Assembly: GCF_009380155.1 (NCBI RefSeq)
Contig: NZ_WHUV01000008.1
Span: 80,669 to 144,668 of the forward strand
Source: Pseudomonas piscis
Lineage (GTDB): Bacteria > Pseudomonadota > Gammaproteobacteria > Pseudomonadales > Pseudomonadaceae
Direction of reading: 5' to 3'
Length of the DNA stretch: 64,000 nucleotides
Shown here: positions 42,078 to 49,414 of the stretch, piece after piece
How the letters are laid out: every line of letters begins with the position of its first letter
Position numbering within the stretch: the first letter of the stretch is position 1
Notes under the pieces: generated by a model
Databases searched by the model: none
Seen by the model: the letters and a program-made list of their open reading frames with translations, nothing else
Told to the model about the DNA's origin: nothing
Position numbers and translations under genes: made by a program

Positions 42078-43286
42078 ATGAGCAGAACGACCGCGGGCCT
42101 GAGGCCGAGCGATTTCTTTTCCCCCACGGTGGCGGCGCTGATCTCGGTGCTGGTGAACTATGGCGGGACCTTCGTCCTGGTGCTCCAGGCCGCTGAACTG
42201 GCCCACCTGACGCCGGCCCAGACCGCCTCCTGGGTCTGGGCCGTGTCTGTGGGCGTGGGCGTCACCGGTCTCTGGCTGAGCCTGCGCCACCGGGCTCCGA
42301 TCATCACCGCCTGGTCGACACCCGGGGCGGCGTTCCTGGCCACGGTACTGCCTGGCACGCCCTACGCCGAAGCGATCGGCGCCTACATGGTCTCGGCCCT
42401 GGGCTTCATGCTCCTGGGCCTGTCCGGGGCCTTCGACAAGCTGGTGCGGCTGATTCCCCAGGGGATCGCCGCAGGTTTGTTGGCCGGCATCCTGCTGCAG
42501 TTCGGGATCAATGCCTTTGGCGGCGCCAGCAGCGATCCCTGGCTGGTGATGGTGCTGCTGGTGTCCTATGCACTGCTGCGGCGCTTCACCTCGCGGTTCG
42601 CCGTGGTGGGTATCCTGCTCATCGGCCTGGGCCTGTTGGTGGCCCAGCAGCGGATCGACTTCGGCGCCTTGCAGCCGAGCCTGGCGACGCCGCTGTTCAC
42701 CGCTCCGCAATTCTCCGTCCAGGCCCTGCTCGGGGTGGCGCTGCCGCTGTTCGTCATCACCCTGACCGGCCAGTACATGCCGGGCATGCTGGTGCTGCGC
42801 AACGATGGCTTCGCCACCAGCGCCAACCCGCTGCTCAGGGTCACCGGGCTGGGCTCGCTGCTGATGGCGCCGTTCGGTGCCCATGCCTTCAACGTGGCGG
42901 CGATCACCGCCGCCATCTGCACCGGCAAGGATGCCCACCCGGACCCGAGCAAGCGCTACCTCGCCGGCATCGCCTGCGGGCTGCTGTACATCCTGGTGGG
43001 GACCTTCGGCGTGACCCTGGCCAGCCTGTTCCTGGTGCTGCCCAAGGCGTTCATCGGCACCCTGGCGGGCCTGGCGCTGCTGGGCGCCATCGGCGGCAGC
43101 CTGGGCAACGCCATGGCCGATGCCAGGACCCGGGAAACCGCGCTGATCACCTTCCTCGCCACGGCGGCCAATGTCACCTTGCTGGGCATCGGCGGGGCAT
43201 TCTGGGGGCTGCTGGCCGGCTTGACCGCCCACCTGCTGATCCATGGCCGGTATCGCCGCTTCAGCGCCAGCAACGCACGCTCCTGA
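42078..43286 (+). CDS. BenE-family benzoate/H+ symporter-like transporter
   Basis: A 402-residue membrane protein with about 12 helices and the BenE family pattern: GLRPSDFFSPTVAALISVLV near the start, APIITAWSTPGAAFLAT near residue 73, and a late segment GAHAFNVAAITAAICTGKDAH near 274 that is highly typical. The family takes up benzoate or related aromatic acids. The neighbourhood of antABC suggests benzoate or anthranilate as cargo, as inference. A monocistronic unit whose 3' end faces the MocR-type regulator (7 bp between stops). Confidence 0.88.
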   Translation: MSRTTAGLRPSDFFSPTVAALISVLVNYGGTFVLVLQAAELAHLTPAQTASWVWAVSVGVGVTGLWLSLRHRAPIITAWSTPGAAFLATVLPGTPYAEAIGAYMVSALGFMLLGLSGAFDKLVRLIPQGIAAGLLAGILLQFGINAFGGASSDPWLVMVLLVSYALLRRFTSRFAVVGILLIGLGLLVAQQRIDFGALQPSLATPLFTAPQFSVQALLGVALPLFVITLTGQYMPGMLVLRNDGFATSANPLLRVTGLGSLLMAPFGAHAFNVAAITAAICTGKDAHPDPSKRYLAGIACGLLYILVGTFGVTLASLFLVLPKAFIGTLAGLALLGAIGGSLGNAMADARTRETALITFLATAANVTLLGIGGAFWGLLAGLTAHLLIHGRYRRFSASNARS

Positions 43287-43292
43287 GGCTGG

Positions 43293-44792
43293 CTAAGGGG
43301 TTCGCAGGGCCTGCCCCAGGCGCGCCATGGCGGCATCGATTTCATGGGCGCTCAGGGACGCATAACCCAGCAGCCAGCCTTGCTCCTTGTGTTCGCCGGC
43401 ATACAGCCGGCTGAGCCCTGGCAGTTGCAGGCCGATGGCAGCCGCCCGGCGCTGGGTCTCGTGCTCGGTCCAGCCGGGCTCCAGCAGGCAGGGGATCTGC
43501 AGGCCGCCTGGCGGCGGCAAGGCCCGGGCGATGCCCGCCAGATGGCGCTCGATGGCCTCGAGCATGGCCTGCCGACGGCCGGCGTAGAGCTTGCGCATGG
43601 CCCGCACGTGAGCGTTGTAGTGCCCCTCCTCCATGAACCGCGCCAGGGTCAGCTGGAGGATCTGCGGAGTGTGGCCGTCCATGATGCTGCGGGCCGCGCT
43701 GAAGGGCGCCACCAACTCCTCGGGCAGGACCATATAGCCCATGCGCAGACCGGGGTACAGGGTCTTGCTGAAGGTGCCGATGTACAGCGTCCGCTGGTAG
43801 GGGTCCAGGCCCTGGACGCAGGCGGTGGGCAAGCCGTCGTAGTGGAACTCGCTGTCGTAGTCGTCCTCGATGATCCAGCGTTGGTGCTCGGCGGCCCAGC
43901 GGGTCAGTTCCAGCCGGCGCTCCAGGGCCAGGGTGGCGCCACTGGGGTATTGGTGCGATGGGGTCACATAGACGCACTGGGCGCCGCTGCGGTCGGCCCG
44001 CAGCAGGTCGGTGCGCAGGCCCTGGGCGTCGACCTCGATGGGCACGATCCGCGCCTCGGCGGCTTCGAAGGCCTTGCGGGCGCCGAAGTAGCCGGGGTTC
44101 TCCATCAGGATCGGCTTGCCGGCGTCCACCAGCAGTTGGGCACACAGGAACAGCGCCTGGCGGGTACTGCTCAACACCAGGATCTGCCCCGGCACCACCT
44201 TGGCCCCGCGCTCCAGGTTGAGGTAGGCGGCGATGGCCTTGCGCAGCGGCTCGGCGCCTTGCGGATCGCCATGCAGCAGCACCGTGGCGCGGGATTCCTT
44301 GAGCACCTGGCGCTGCAGGCGCTCCCAGGCCGCCAGCGGAAAGCTGCGGGTTTCCGGCAGGCCCGTGGCAAAGGCACGGACCACTTGCTGGTCGCTGACC
44401 CCGCCGCGCTCGAACAGCACCCGCCCCCGGCGGCTCAGGCCCGAACCCGGCTCCCGGGCACTGGACGGTTGCTCCTGCCAGCGCAGGCGACGACGCGCCG
44501 CGCCGCGCAACTGGGCGCCGATGGTCTGGCTGACATAGCTACCGGATCCTTCGCGGCGGACGATGAAGCCATCGCGCTGCAACTGCACATAGGCGTTCTC
44601 CACGGTATCGCGCGATACCCCCAGGGACTTGGCCAGGGCCCGGGTCGCCGGCAGCTTCAACCCCGGGTCGAGGGCGCCATCGAGGATCAGCCCGCACAGG
44701 GCGCGCTGGATGCGCTGATGCAGGTCCAACGCCTGGAACTCCGGGTCGTTGAGCCGCATGTTCAGGGTCTCGAGTTCGAATATCTGGGCCAT
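43293..44792 (-). CDS. MocR/PdxR-type regulator (GntR helix-turn-helix fused to aminotransferase domain)
   Basis: A 499-residue fusion regulator. Residues about 20-95 are a GntR winged helix (LPATRALAKSLGVSRDTVEN then AYVQLQRDGFIVRREGSGSY) and residues about 140-490 a fold-type I aminotransferase-like domain. The PLP-binding Lys lies in GTFSKTLYPGLR (near residue 335), and the EDDYDSEFHYDG segment is present, so PLP binding is likely. Such proteins regulate PLP, taurine or aromatic/GABA metabolism. No target adjoins it apart from the convergent BenE-like gene and, upstream, a REPIN and kynA; its regulon is unknown. Confidence 0.9.
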   Translation of the reverse strand: MAQIFELETLNMRLNDPEFQALDLHQRIQRALCGLILDGALDPGLKLPATRALAKSLGVSRDTVENAYVQLQRDGFIVRREGSGSYVSQTIGAQLRGAARRRLRWQEQPSSAREPGSGLSRRGRVLFERGGVSDQQVVRAFATGLPETRSFPLAAWERLQRQVLKESRATVLLHGDPQGAEPLRKAIAAYLNLERGAKVVPGQILVLSSTRQALFLCAQLLVDAGKPILMENPGYFGARKAFEAAEARIVPIEVDAQGLRTDLLRADRSGAQCVYVTPSHQYPSGATLALERRLELTRWAAEHQRWIIEDDYDSEFHYDGLPTACVQGLDPYQRTLYIGTFSKTLYPGLRMGYMVLPEELVAPFSAARSIMDGHTPQILQLTLARFMEEGHYNAHVRAMRKLYAGRRQAMLEAIERHLAGIARALPPPGGLQIPCLLEPGWTEHETQRRAAAIGLQLPGLSRLYAGEHKEQGWLLGYASLSAHEIDAAMARLGQALRTP

Positions 44793-44924
44793 GTGGTCTG
44801 CCTGGGCAAGTGAAAGTCCGCCTGAAGGGCAGCCACTTTAACCCCGGGAACCTGGTCGGTCACCTGCTGGCCGGCCGATGAAAACGCCCTGGCAGGCGTA
44901 ATGCCGATCCGTCGAGGAAAGGCC

Positions 44925-45036
44925 AGGAGCGAGGCTTGCCCGCGATGGACTTCAGGGCGCTGCGTTCATCCAGTAAACACGCGCTGGCGTTAACGAGCAT
45001 CGCGAGCAATCGAGCGTCGAGCCGCTGCTCCTACAG
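44925..45036. repeat. REPIN (two inverted REP sequences)
   Basis: The left arm AGGAGCGAGGCTTGCCCGCG (44925-44944, continuing ATGG) and right arm CATCGCGAGCAA (44998-45009), continued by GCTCCTACAG (45027-45036), are typical Pseudomonas REP halves in inverted orientation with a spacer of about 50 bp. The right arm is split by about 17 extra bases that contain a small CGAGCGTCGAGC tandem. It fills the 291-bp gap between the MocR-type gene and kynA, where I see no gene. Confidence 0.75.
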
Positions 45037-45083
45037 GGGACCACCGCGCTTAGGTGAACAGGCTGGCAGGGCGCTGGCCTGGG

Positions 45084-45935
45084 TCATTGCGGGTAGCGTA
45101 CGCGCCACAACTCGGGGAACAGCACGGTATCGAGCATCTTGCGCAGGTAGCCCACGCCCTCGGTTCCGCCGGTGCCGGGCTGGAAGCCGATGATCCGCTC
45201 CACGGTGGTCACATGGCGGAAGCGCCACTGGCGGAACGAGTCTTCGAGGTCGATGAACTTTTCCGCCAGCTGGTACAGGTCCCAGTATTTCGCAGGATCG
45301 GCATACACCTGGCGCCAGGCCGCCTCCACCGACGGATCATGCTGGGTCGCGCTGGTGCTGTTGAGCGCCAGGCGCTGCGGATCGATGTCCAGGCCGCTGC
45401 GGGCCATCAGGGCGATCGCCTCGTCGTACAGCGACGGGGTGGCGATGGATTCCTGCAGCGCCTGCAGCAGCTCGGGACGGTGGGCATGGGGACGCAGCAG
45501 CGCCGCACTCTTGTTGCCCAGGATGAATTCGATATCGCGGTACTGGAACGACTGGAAGCCCGAGGACTGGCCCAGGTACGGACGGATGGACTTGTATTCC
45601 GAAGGGGTCATGGTGGCCAGCACCGCCCAGGCATGTACCAACTGGTCGAAGATCCGCGAGACCCGCGCCAGCATCTTGAACGCCGGCGCCAGCTGGCTCT
45701 GGCGCACCTGCTCACGGGCGGCCTTGAGTTCGTGGAGCATCAGCTTCATCCACAGCTCGGAGGTCTGGTGCTGGATGATGAACAGCATCTCGTTGTGGTC
45801 TGGCGACAACGGATGCTGGGCGCTGAGGATGCGCCCCAGGTCCAGGTAGTCGCCGTAGCTCATGGAGTCGGAGAAATTCAGCTGGGCGTTATGCCATTCA
45901 TCCGGTGGATTGCTTGAAAAAGGACATTGGCTCAT
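45084..45935 (-). CDS. kynA: Tryptophan 2,3-dioxygenase
   Basis: A 283-residue heme enzyme that opens the indole ring of L-tryptophan to give N-formylkynurenine, the first step of the kynurenine pathway. The bacterial TDO signature is clear: SMSYGDYLDLGRILSAQHPL near residue 24, HNEMLFIIQHQTSELWMKLM near 47 (distal-site His), SGFQSFQYRDIEFILGN near 124, and FRQWRFRHVTTVERIIGFQ then PGTGGTEGVGYL near 235 with the proximal heme-ligand His. It lies 91 bp downstream of kynB in the same orientation. Confidence 0.96.
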   Translation of the reverse strand: MSQCPFSSNPPDEWHNAQLNFSDSMSYGDYLDLGRILSAQHPLSPDHNEMLFIIQHQTSELWMKLMLHELKAAREQVRQSQLAPAFKMLARVSRIFDQLVHAWAVLATMTPSEYKSIRPYLGQSSGFQSFQYRDIEFILGNKSAALLRPHAHRPELLQALQESIATPSLYDEAIALMARSGLDIDPQRLALNSTSATQHDPSVEAAWRQVYADPAKYWDLYQLAEKFIDLEDSFRQWRFRHVTTVERIIGFQPGTGGTEGVGYLRKMLDTVLFPELWRVRYPQ

Positions 45936-46026
45936 CGCGTGGGCTCCTCGTCTCGGTCGGCTGGGTCCGGCACCTGTGCCTGGGCAAGGGTGCGCGAGTG
46001 GCCCGCCGTATTAGTTATTGTAGGAA

Positions 46027-46668
46027 TCAATCGGCCAACGGGCGCAGGATCGCCCGCACCGGACTGGCATCCAGGTGGGCGAAGCGCAGTGGCAGGGCAA
46101 TCAGTTCGTAGTCGCCTTCGGGCACCTGGTCGAGCACCACTCCTTCGAGGATCGCCATGCCATGCCGGGCCACGGCGTTGTGGGCATCCATGGTCTTGGA
46201 CTGTTGCGGGTCCAGGGAGGGTGTGTCGATGCCCACCAGGCGCACACCGAGGCTGGCCAGCAAGTCGATGGTGGCCTGGGCGACGGCGGTGAAGTCAGGA
46301 TCCCAGGCGCTCAGCGGAGCCTCACGATAGGTCCGCAGCAGCACTCGCCGGGGCAGGTCGTCCAGGCGCCCGAGCAAGTCCTCGGGTTGCACCAGCGGGC
46401 CGCTGCCCAGGCAGTGCAGGACCCGGCACGGCCCCATGTACACATCCAGCGGTACTTCGCCGATGGGCAAGCCGTCAGGGCGGTAATGCAGCGGCGCATC
46501 GACATGGGCGCCGGTGTGGGGGGACAAGGTGATACGCCCGACATTCACCGGGCACTCGGGCCCGAACTGCCAGACGCGCTCCTCCTGGAATGGGGTATCC
46601 CCCGGCCAGGTCGGGGTCGCGGTACTCAAGGGTGGGCTGATATCCCACCAGCGGGGAGTGTTTTCCAT
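46027..46668 (-). CDS. kynB: Kynurenine formamidase (arylformamidase)
   Basis: A 213-residue metal-dependent cyclase-family hydrolase that converts N-formylkynurenine to kynurenine and formate. The zinc-binding motif HTGAHVDAPLHY (His-x-Gly-x-His-x-Asp, near residue 50) and later GVRLVGIDTPSLDP and the C-terminal part LIALPLRFAHLDASPVRAIL are family markers. I place the start at ATG 46668 (MENTPRWWDISPPLS), because this gives the usual length and N-terminus; a longer frame to 47034 is spurious. First gene of a kynBA unit, under a promoter with a clear inverted repeat. Confidence 0.93.
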   Translation of the reverse strand: MENTPRWWDISPPLSTATPTWPGDTPFQEERVWQFGPECPVNVGRITLSPHTGAHVDAPLHYRPDGLPIGEVPLDVYMGPCRVLHCLGSGPLVQPEDLLGRLDDLPRRVLLRTYREAPLSAWDPDFTAVAQATIDLLASLGVRLVGIDTPSLDPQQSKTMDAHNAVARHGMAILEGVVLDQVPEGDYELIALPLRFAHLDASPVRAILRPLAD

Positions 46669-46722
46669 GGGTGCGGCTCTCGGTCGGTCCGGACTGAATG
46701 ATACGAGCGAAGCCGGTAAAGA

Positions 46723-46765
46723 TTCTTGCGAAATAACGCGAGCAACCCTGGATGTTTCGCAAGAA
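46723..46765 (-). promoter_or_regulatory. Candidate KynR operator upstream of kynB
   Basis: An 11-bp perfect inverted repeat TTCTTGCGAAA (46723-46733) / TTTCGCAAGAA (46755-46765) with a 21-bp spacer (centres 32 bp apart, about three helical turns) lies 55 bp upstream of the kynB start. Lrp/AsnC proteins bind such phased sites. A single loosely similar sequence (TTTTCGTGCAAA) occurs in the kynU-kynR gap. Confidence 0.55.
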
Positions 46766-46930
46766 CTGCCAATAAAGCCGGATTTGGCGGATGAATCTTT
46801 CAAGCCTGCAAGCAGCTCCAAGCCCCCGGTGCAGCGTTTCTGGATAGCTGGGTGTCGAGTCCAGGCATCCCCACTGGCGCCGTGCGCTATAGGGTGCGCT
46901 TTCCAGTTCGCGACCTGCCAGGAGCACAGC

Positions 46931-47275
46931 ATGTCCAAGCCCATCACCGTTCTGCGCGATACCCATCCACTGCCAGTCCTCGACGCCTGCAAATGGGAAA
47001 AACTCGAAGGCGATCCCCATACCGTCAACCTCAACGCCTACACCAGCGAAGATGGCAGCAAGATCATGGGCACCTGGATCTGCACCCCGGGCAAATGGCG
47101 GGTGGCCTACGAGAAATGGGAGTACTGCCACTTCCAGGAGGGCTACTGCGTGATCACCCCGGATGGCCAGGAGCCGATCCACCTGCGAGCCGGCGACATT
47201 TTCGTGGTCGAGCCCGGCATGCGGGGCACCTGGGAAGTGGTGCAGACCGTGCGCAAGTATTTCGTGTTCGCCTGA
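46931..47275 (+). CDS. Cupin-domain protein (DUF861-type)
   Basis: A 114-residue single cupin. The core is WKVxYEKWEYCHFQEG-like (WRVAYEKWEYCHFQEGYCVI at residue 57) and LRAGDIFVVEPGMRGTWEV (near 86), the pattern of the DUF861 ((S)-ureidoglycine aminohydrolase-like) cupins. Metal ligands are incomplete: a Glu and a His are seen in the first motif. AGGAG precedes the ATG at 46931. It is divergent from kynB and shares the region with the inverted repeat, so it may be co-regulated with the kynurenine pathway; a role there is untested. Confidence 0.8.
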   Translation: MSKPITVLRDTHPLPVLDACKWEKLEGDPHTVNLNAYTSEDGSKIMGTWICTPGKWRVAYEKWEYCHFQEGYCVITPDGQEPIHLRAGDIFVVEPGMRGTWEVVQTVRKYFVFA

Positions 47276-47346
47276 GTCCTGCCGTACAAGGCGAGGCAGC
47301 GTCCGGCCGGTCCACCCGGCCTGGCGACGCCCGGCTCGGCGCAACC

Positions 47347-47377
47347 TGCCAAATGTCGTTATAATCTCTGCCAAATG
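47347..47377 (+). promoter_or_regulatory. Toxin-antitoxin promoter with repeated TGCCAAATG
   Basis: A consensus -10 TATAAT (47360-47365) is flanked on both sides by TGCCAAATG (47347-47355 and 47369-47377), 22 bp apart, two helical turns. The second copy extends to the palindrome TGCCAAATGGCA. This is a natural site for autorepression by the antitoxin or toxin-antitoxin complex. Confidence 0.65.
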
Positions 47378-47398
47378 GCAAAGGCAGGAGTCACGTCC

Positions 47399-47884
47399 AT
47401 GGTTGCAATGACCGGTAGCGACATCGCCGTGAAACGACGCGGCAAACCCGTATTGAAGGATCGGACCTCGGAGATCCTGCTCGGTGGCCGGGCGCGTTTC
47501 GACGACCGCATCTCCATCTATCGCCTGACCGAGGAAGGCATTCCGCTGGCGGCGATCGTCAAGTTCGTGTCTTCGGTGCCCATGCTCAAGGACGAACAGG
47601 TCCTGGCCAAGATCATCGGCCTGTCCGAGCGCACCCTGCACCGGCGCCTGAAGACTCCCGACGAACCGCTGAACCCGGAGCAGAGTGCCCGGGCGGTGCG
47701 CTTCGCCCAGGTCCTGTCCAAGGCCCAGGAGATCTTCGGCAGCAGCGAACAGGCCCAGGACTGGATGGCCAAGCCGGTGATGGCCCTGGACGGCCACAAG
47801 CCGGTGGACCTGCTGACCAACCCCATCGGCTTCGAGCTGGTGGATGAGTTCCTCACCCGCCTGGAATACGGGGTCTATCAGTGA
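47399..47884 (+). CDS. Xre/MbcA/ParS-type antitoxin (RES-Xre system)
   Basis: A 161-residue antitoxin. A central helical DNA-binding region (IIGLSERTLHRRLKTPDEPL, about 74-93) is followed by the toxin-neutralising Xre/MbcA/ParS toxin-binding domain (ARAVRFAQVLSKAQEIFGSS then WMAKPVMALDGHKPVDLLTN and ELVDEFLTRLEYGVYQ). The start is ATG 47399 because GCAGGAG precedes it and an upstream in-frame ATG (47375) lies on the apparent operator, almost at the expected transcription start. The stop overlaps the toxin start by 4 bp. Confidence 0.88.
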   Translation: MVAMTGSDIAVKRRGKPVLKDRTSEILLGGRARFDDRISIYRLTEEGIPLAAIVKFVSSVPMLKDEQVLAKIIGLSERTLHRRLKTPDEPLNPEQSARAVRFAQVLSKAQEIFGSSEQAQDWMAKPVMALDGHKPVDLLTNPIGFELVDEFLTRLEYGVYQ

Positions 47885-48399
47885 TCAGCGTCCCCGGCGG
47901 CAGTGCCGTCCACTTCTGGCGCCTAGACGCCGCGCAGCACGCCGACAGCTGGGACAGCGGCATCGGCGCCGAGCTGTGCGGCGGGCGCTGGAACTCCAAG
48001 GGGGTCAAGGCCGTGTACGGCAGCGCCGACCCTGCCACGGCGATCCTCGAGGTGGCCGTGCACAAGGGGTTCGCCGCGCTCGACCAGGTGCCCCATGTGC
48101 TGACCGGGGCGCTGATCCACGACCCGTCGACCATCTACCGCCTGGACGAAGGCCGCGTGCCCAATCCCAACTGGCTGGTGCCGGGCATTCCCAGTGCCGG
48201 CCAGCAGCAATTCGCCGACCAGTTGCTGGCCGAGCATCCCTTCGTGCTGGTGCCCTCCTCGGTTTCGCGCCACAGCTGGAACATCCTGATCAACCCGCTG
48301 TTGGCCAAGGGGTTGTACCAGGTGGTGATCCAGGAGCGCTTCGGCCTCGATACCCGCCTCAATCCGCCAGCGCGCACTCCGGCTGGCCGGCCCAACTGA
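47881..48399 (+). CDS. RES-domain toxin (NAD-degrading type)
   Basis: A 172-residue RES-domain protein starting at GTG 47881. Family traits: an N-terminal FWRL segment, the GGRWNSKGVKAVYGSADPAT motif near residue 35 (conserved Arg, Tyr), and a C-terminal region with LVPSSVSRHSWNILINP (conserved Ser and Asn near residue 125-140). Characterised RES toxins deplete NAD+; that activity is known for the family and not shown here. It overlaps the Xre antitoxin gene, the classic type II layout. No mobile element is adjacent. Confidence 0.88.
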   Translation: MISVPGGSAVHFWRLDAAQHADSWDSGIGAELCGGRWNSKGVKAVYGSADPATAILEVAVHKGFAALDQVPHVLTGALIHDPSTIYRLDEGRVPNPNWLVPGIPSAGQQQFADQLLAEHPFVLVPSSVSRHSWNILINPLLAKGLYQVVIQERFGLDTRLNPPARTPAGRPN

Positions 48400-48405
48400 G
48401 CGGGC

Positions 48406-48440
48406 AAAAAAAACGGGAAGCCGCCCGACGCGGATTCCCG
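48406..48440 (-). terminator. Rho-independent terminator of mmsAB
   Basis: Stem CGGGAAGCCGC (48414-48424) / GCGGATTCCCG (48430-48440) with a 5-base loop and an A8 run at 48406-48413, which is a T8 tail on the minus strand. It ends the mmsA-mmsB transcript and may also serve the RES toxin transcript from the other side. Confidence 0.85.
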
Positions 48441-48516
48441 GAAACGCCCCCATTCGGGGGGCTGCGATCATGAGACGGTATTCGTGGCGAGGACTTGGCC
48501 CCCGCCACGCAAAGGG

Positions 48517-49404
48517 CTACTGCGGCTTGCGGTAGCTGTTGACGATGGCCGAGAAGTCCTTGCCACCTTCCCCGCGCTGGCTCATGGCCTGGTACAGCTG
48601 CTGGGCCACCGCGCCCAGCACCACCGGCTGATGGGCCTGGCGGGCAGCCTCGGTGGCCAGCCCCAGGTCCTTGAGCATCAGCTCGGCGCCAAAACCGCCG
48701 GTGTAGCCGCGCGCGGCAGGCGCGGTCTCGATCACTCCCGGCCACGGGTTGTAGGTGTCGGAGCTCCAGCAACGCCCGGTGGAGCTGTTGATGATCCCGG
48801 CCAGCACCTTGGTGTCGATACCCAGGGCATCACCCAGGGCCATGGCTTCGCTGACGCCGATCATCGAGATGCCCAGCAGCAGGTTGTTGCAGATCTTGGC
48901 GATCTGTCCGGTGCCGACCTCGCCACAGTGCACGATATTGCGGCCCATCTGCGCCAGTACCGGCTGCAGGGTGGCGAACAGCTCGGCGCTGGCCCCGACC
49001 ATGAAGGTCAGGGTTCCGGCCTGGGCGCCGCCAGTGCCGCCGGAAACCGGCGCGTCGGCCATGGCCACGCCCTGCTTGGCCGCGGCATTGGCCACTTCGC
49101 GGGCGGTCTGCGGGTCGATGGTGCTGCAGTCCACCGCCGGCACGCCACGGGCGATGCCCGCCAGCACGCCGTCTTCGCCGAGCCAGACGCTACGCACATG
49201 GGCGGCGGCCGGCAGCATGGTGATCACCAGTTCGGCGCCTTCGGCGGCGGCCTTGGGCGAGGCGCTGATGCGCCCGCCCAGTTGCGCCAGCTCGGCCAGC
49301 ACGCTCTGGTTGAGATCGAACAGGTTCAGCTGGTGGCCGGCCTTGATCAGGTTGCGGGCCATGGGCGCGCCCATGTTGCCCAGGCCGATGAATGCGATGT
49401 TCAT
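48517..49404 (-). CDS. mmsB: 3-hydroxyisobutyrate dehydrogenase
   Basis: A 295-residue NAD-dependent beta-hydroxyacid dehydrogenase of valine degradation (3-hydroxyisobutyrate to methylmalonate semialdehyde). N-terminal FIGLGNMGAPMARNL nucleotide-binding motif at residues 5-19, the substrate motif DAPVSGGTGGAQAGTLTFMV near 118, GQIAKICNNLLLGISMIG near 166 with the catalytic Lys, and MLKDLGLATEAARQ later. It follows mmsA by 10 bp in the same orientation and ends at a strong terminator. Confidence 0.94.
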   Translation of the reverse strand: MNIAFIGLGNMGAPMARNLIKAGHQLNLFDLNQSVLAELAQLGGRISASPKAAAEGAELVITMLPAAAHVRSVWLGEDGVLAGIARGVPAVDCSTIDPQTAREVANAAAKQGVAMADAPVSGGTGGAQAGTLTFMVGASAELFATLQPVLAQMGRNIVHCGEVGTGQIAKICNNLLLGISMIGVSEAMALGDALGIDTKVLAGIINSSTGRCWSSDTYNPWPGVIETAPAARGYTGGFGAELMLKDLGLATEAARQAHQPVVLGAVAQQLYQAMSQRGEGGKDFSAIVNSYRKPQ

Positions 49405-49414
49405 GTCAGGCTCC

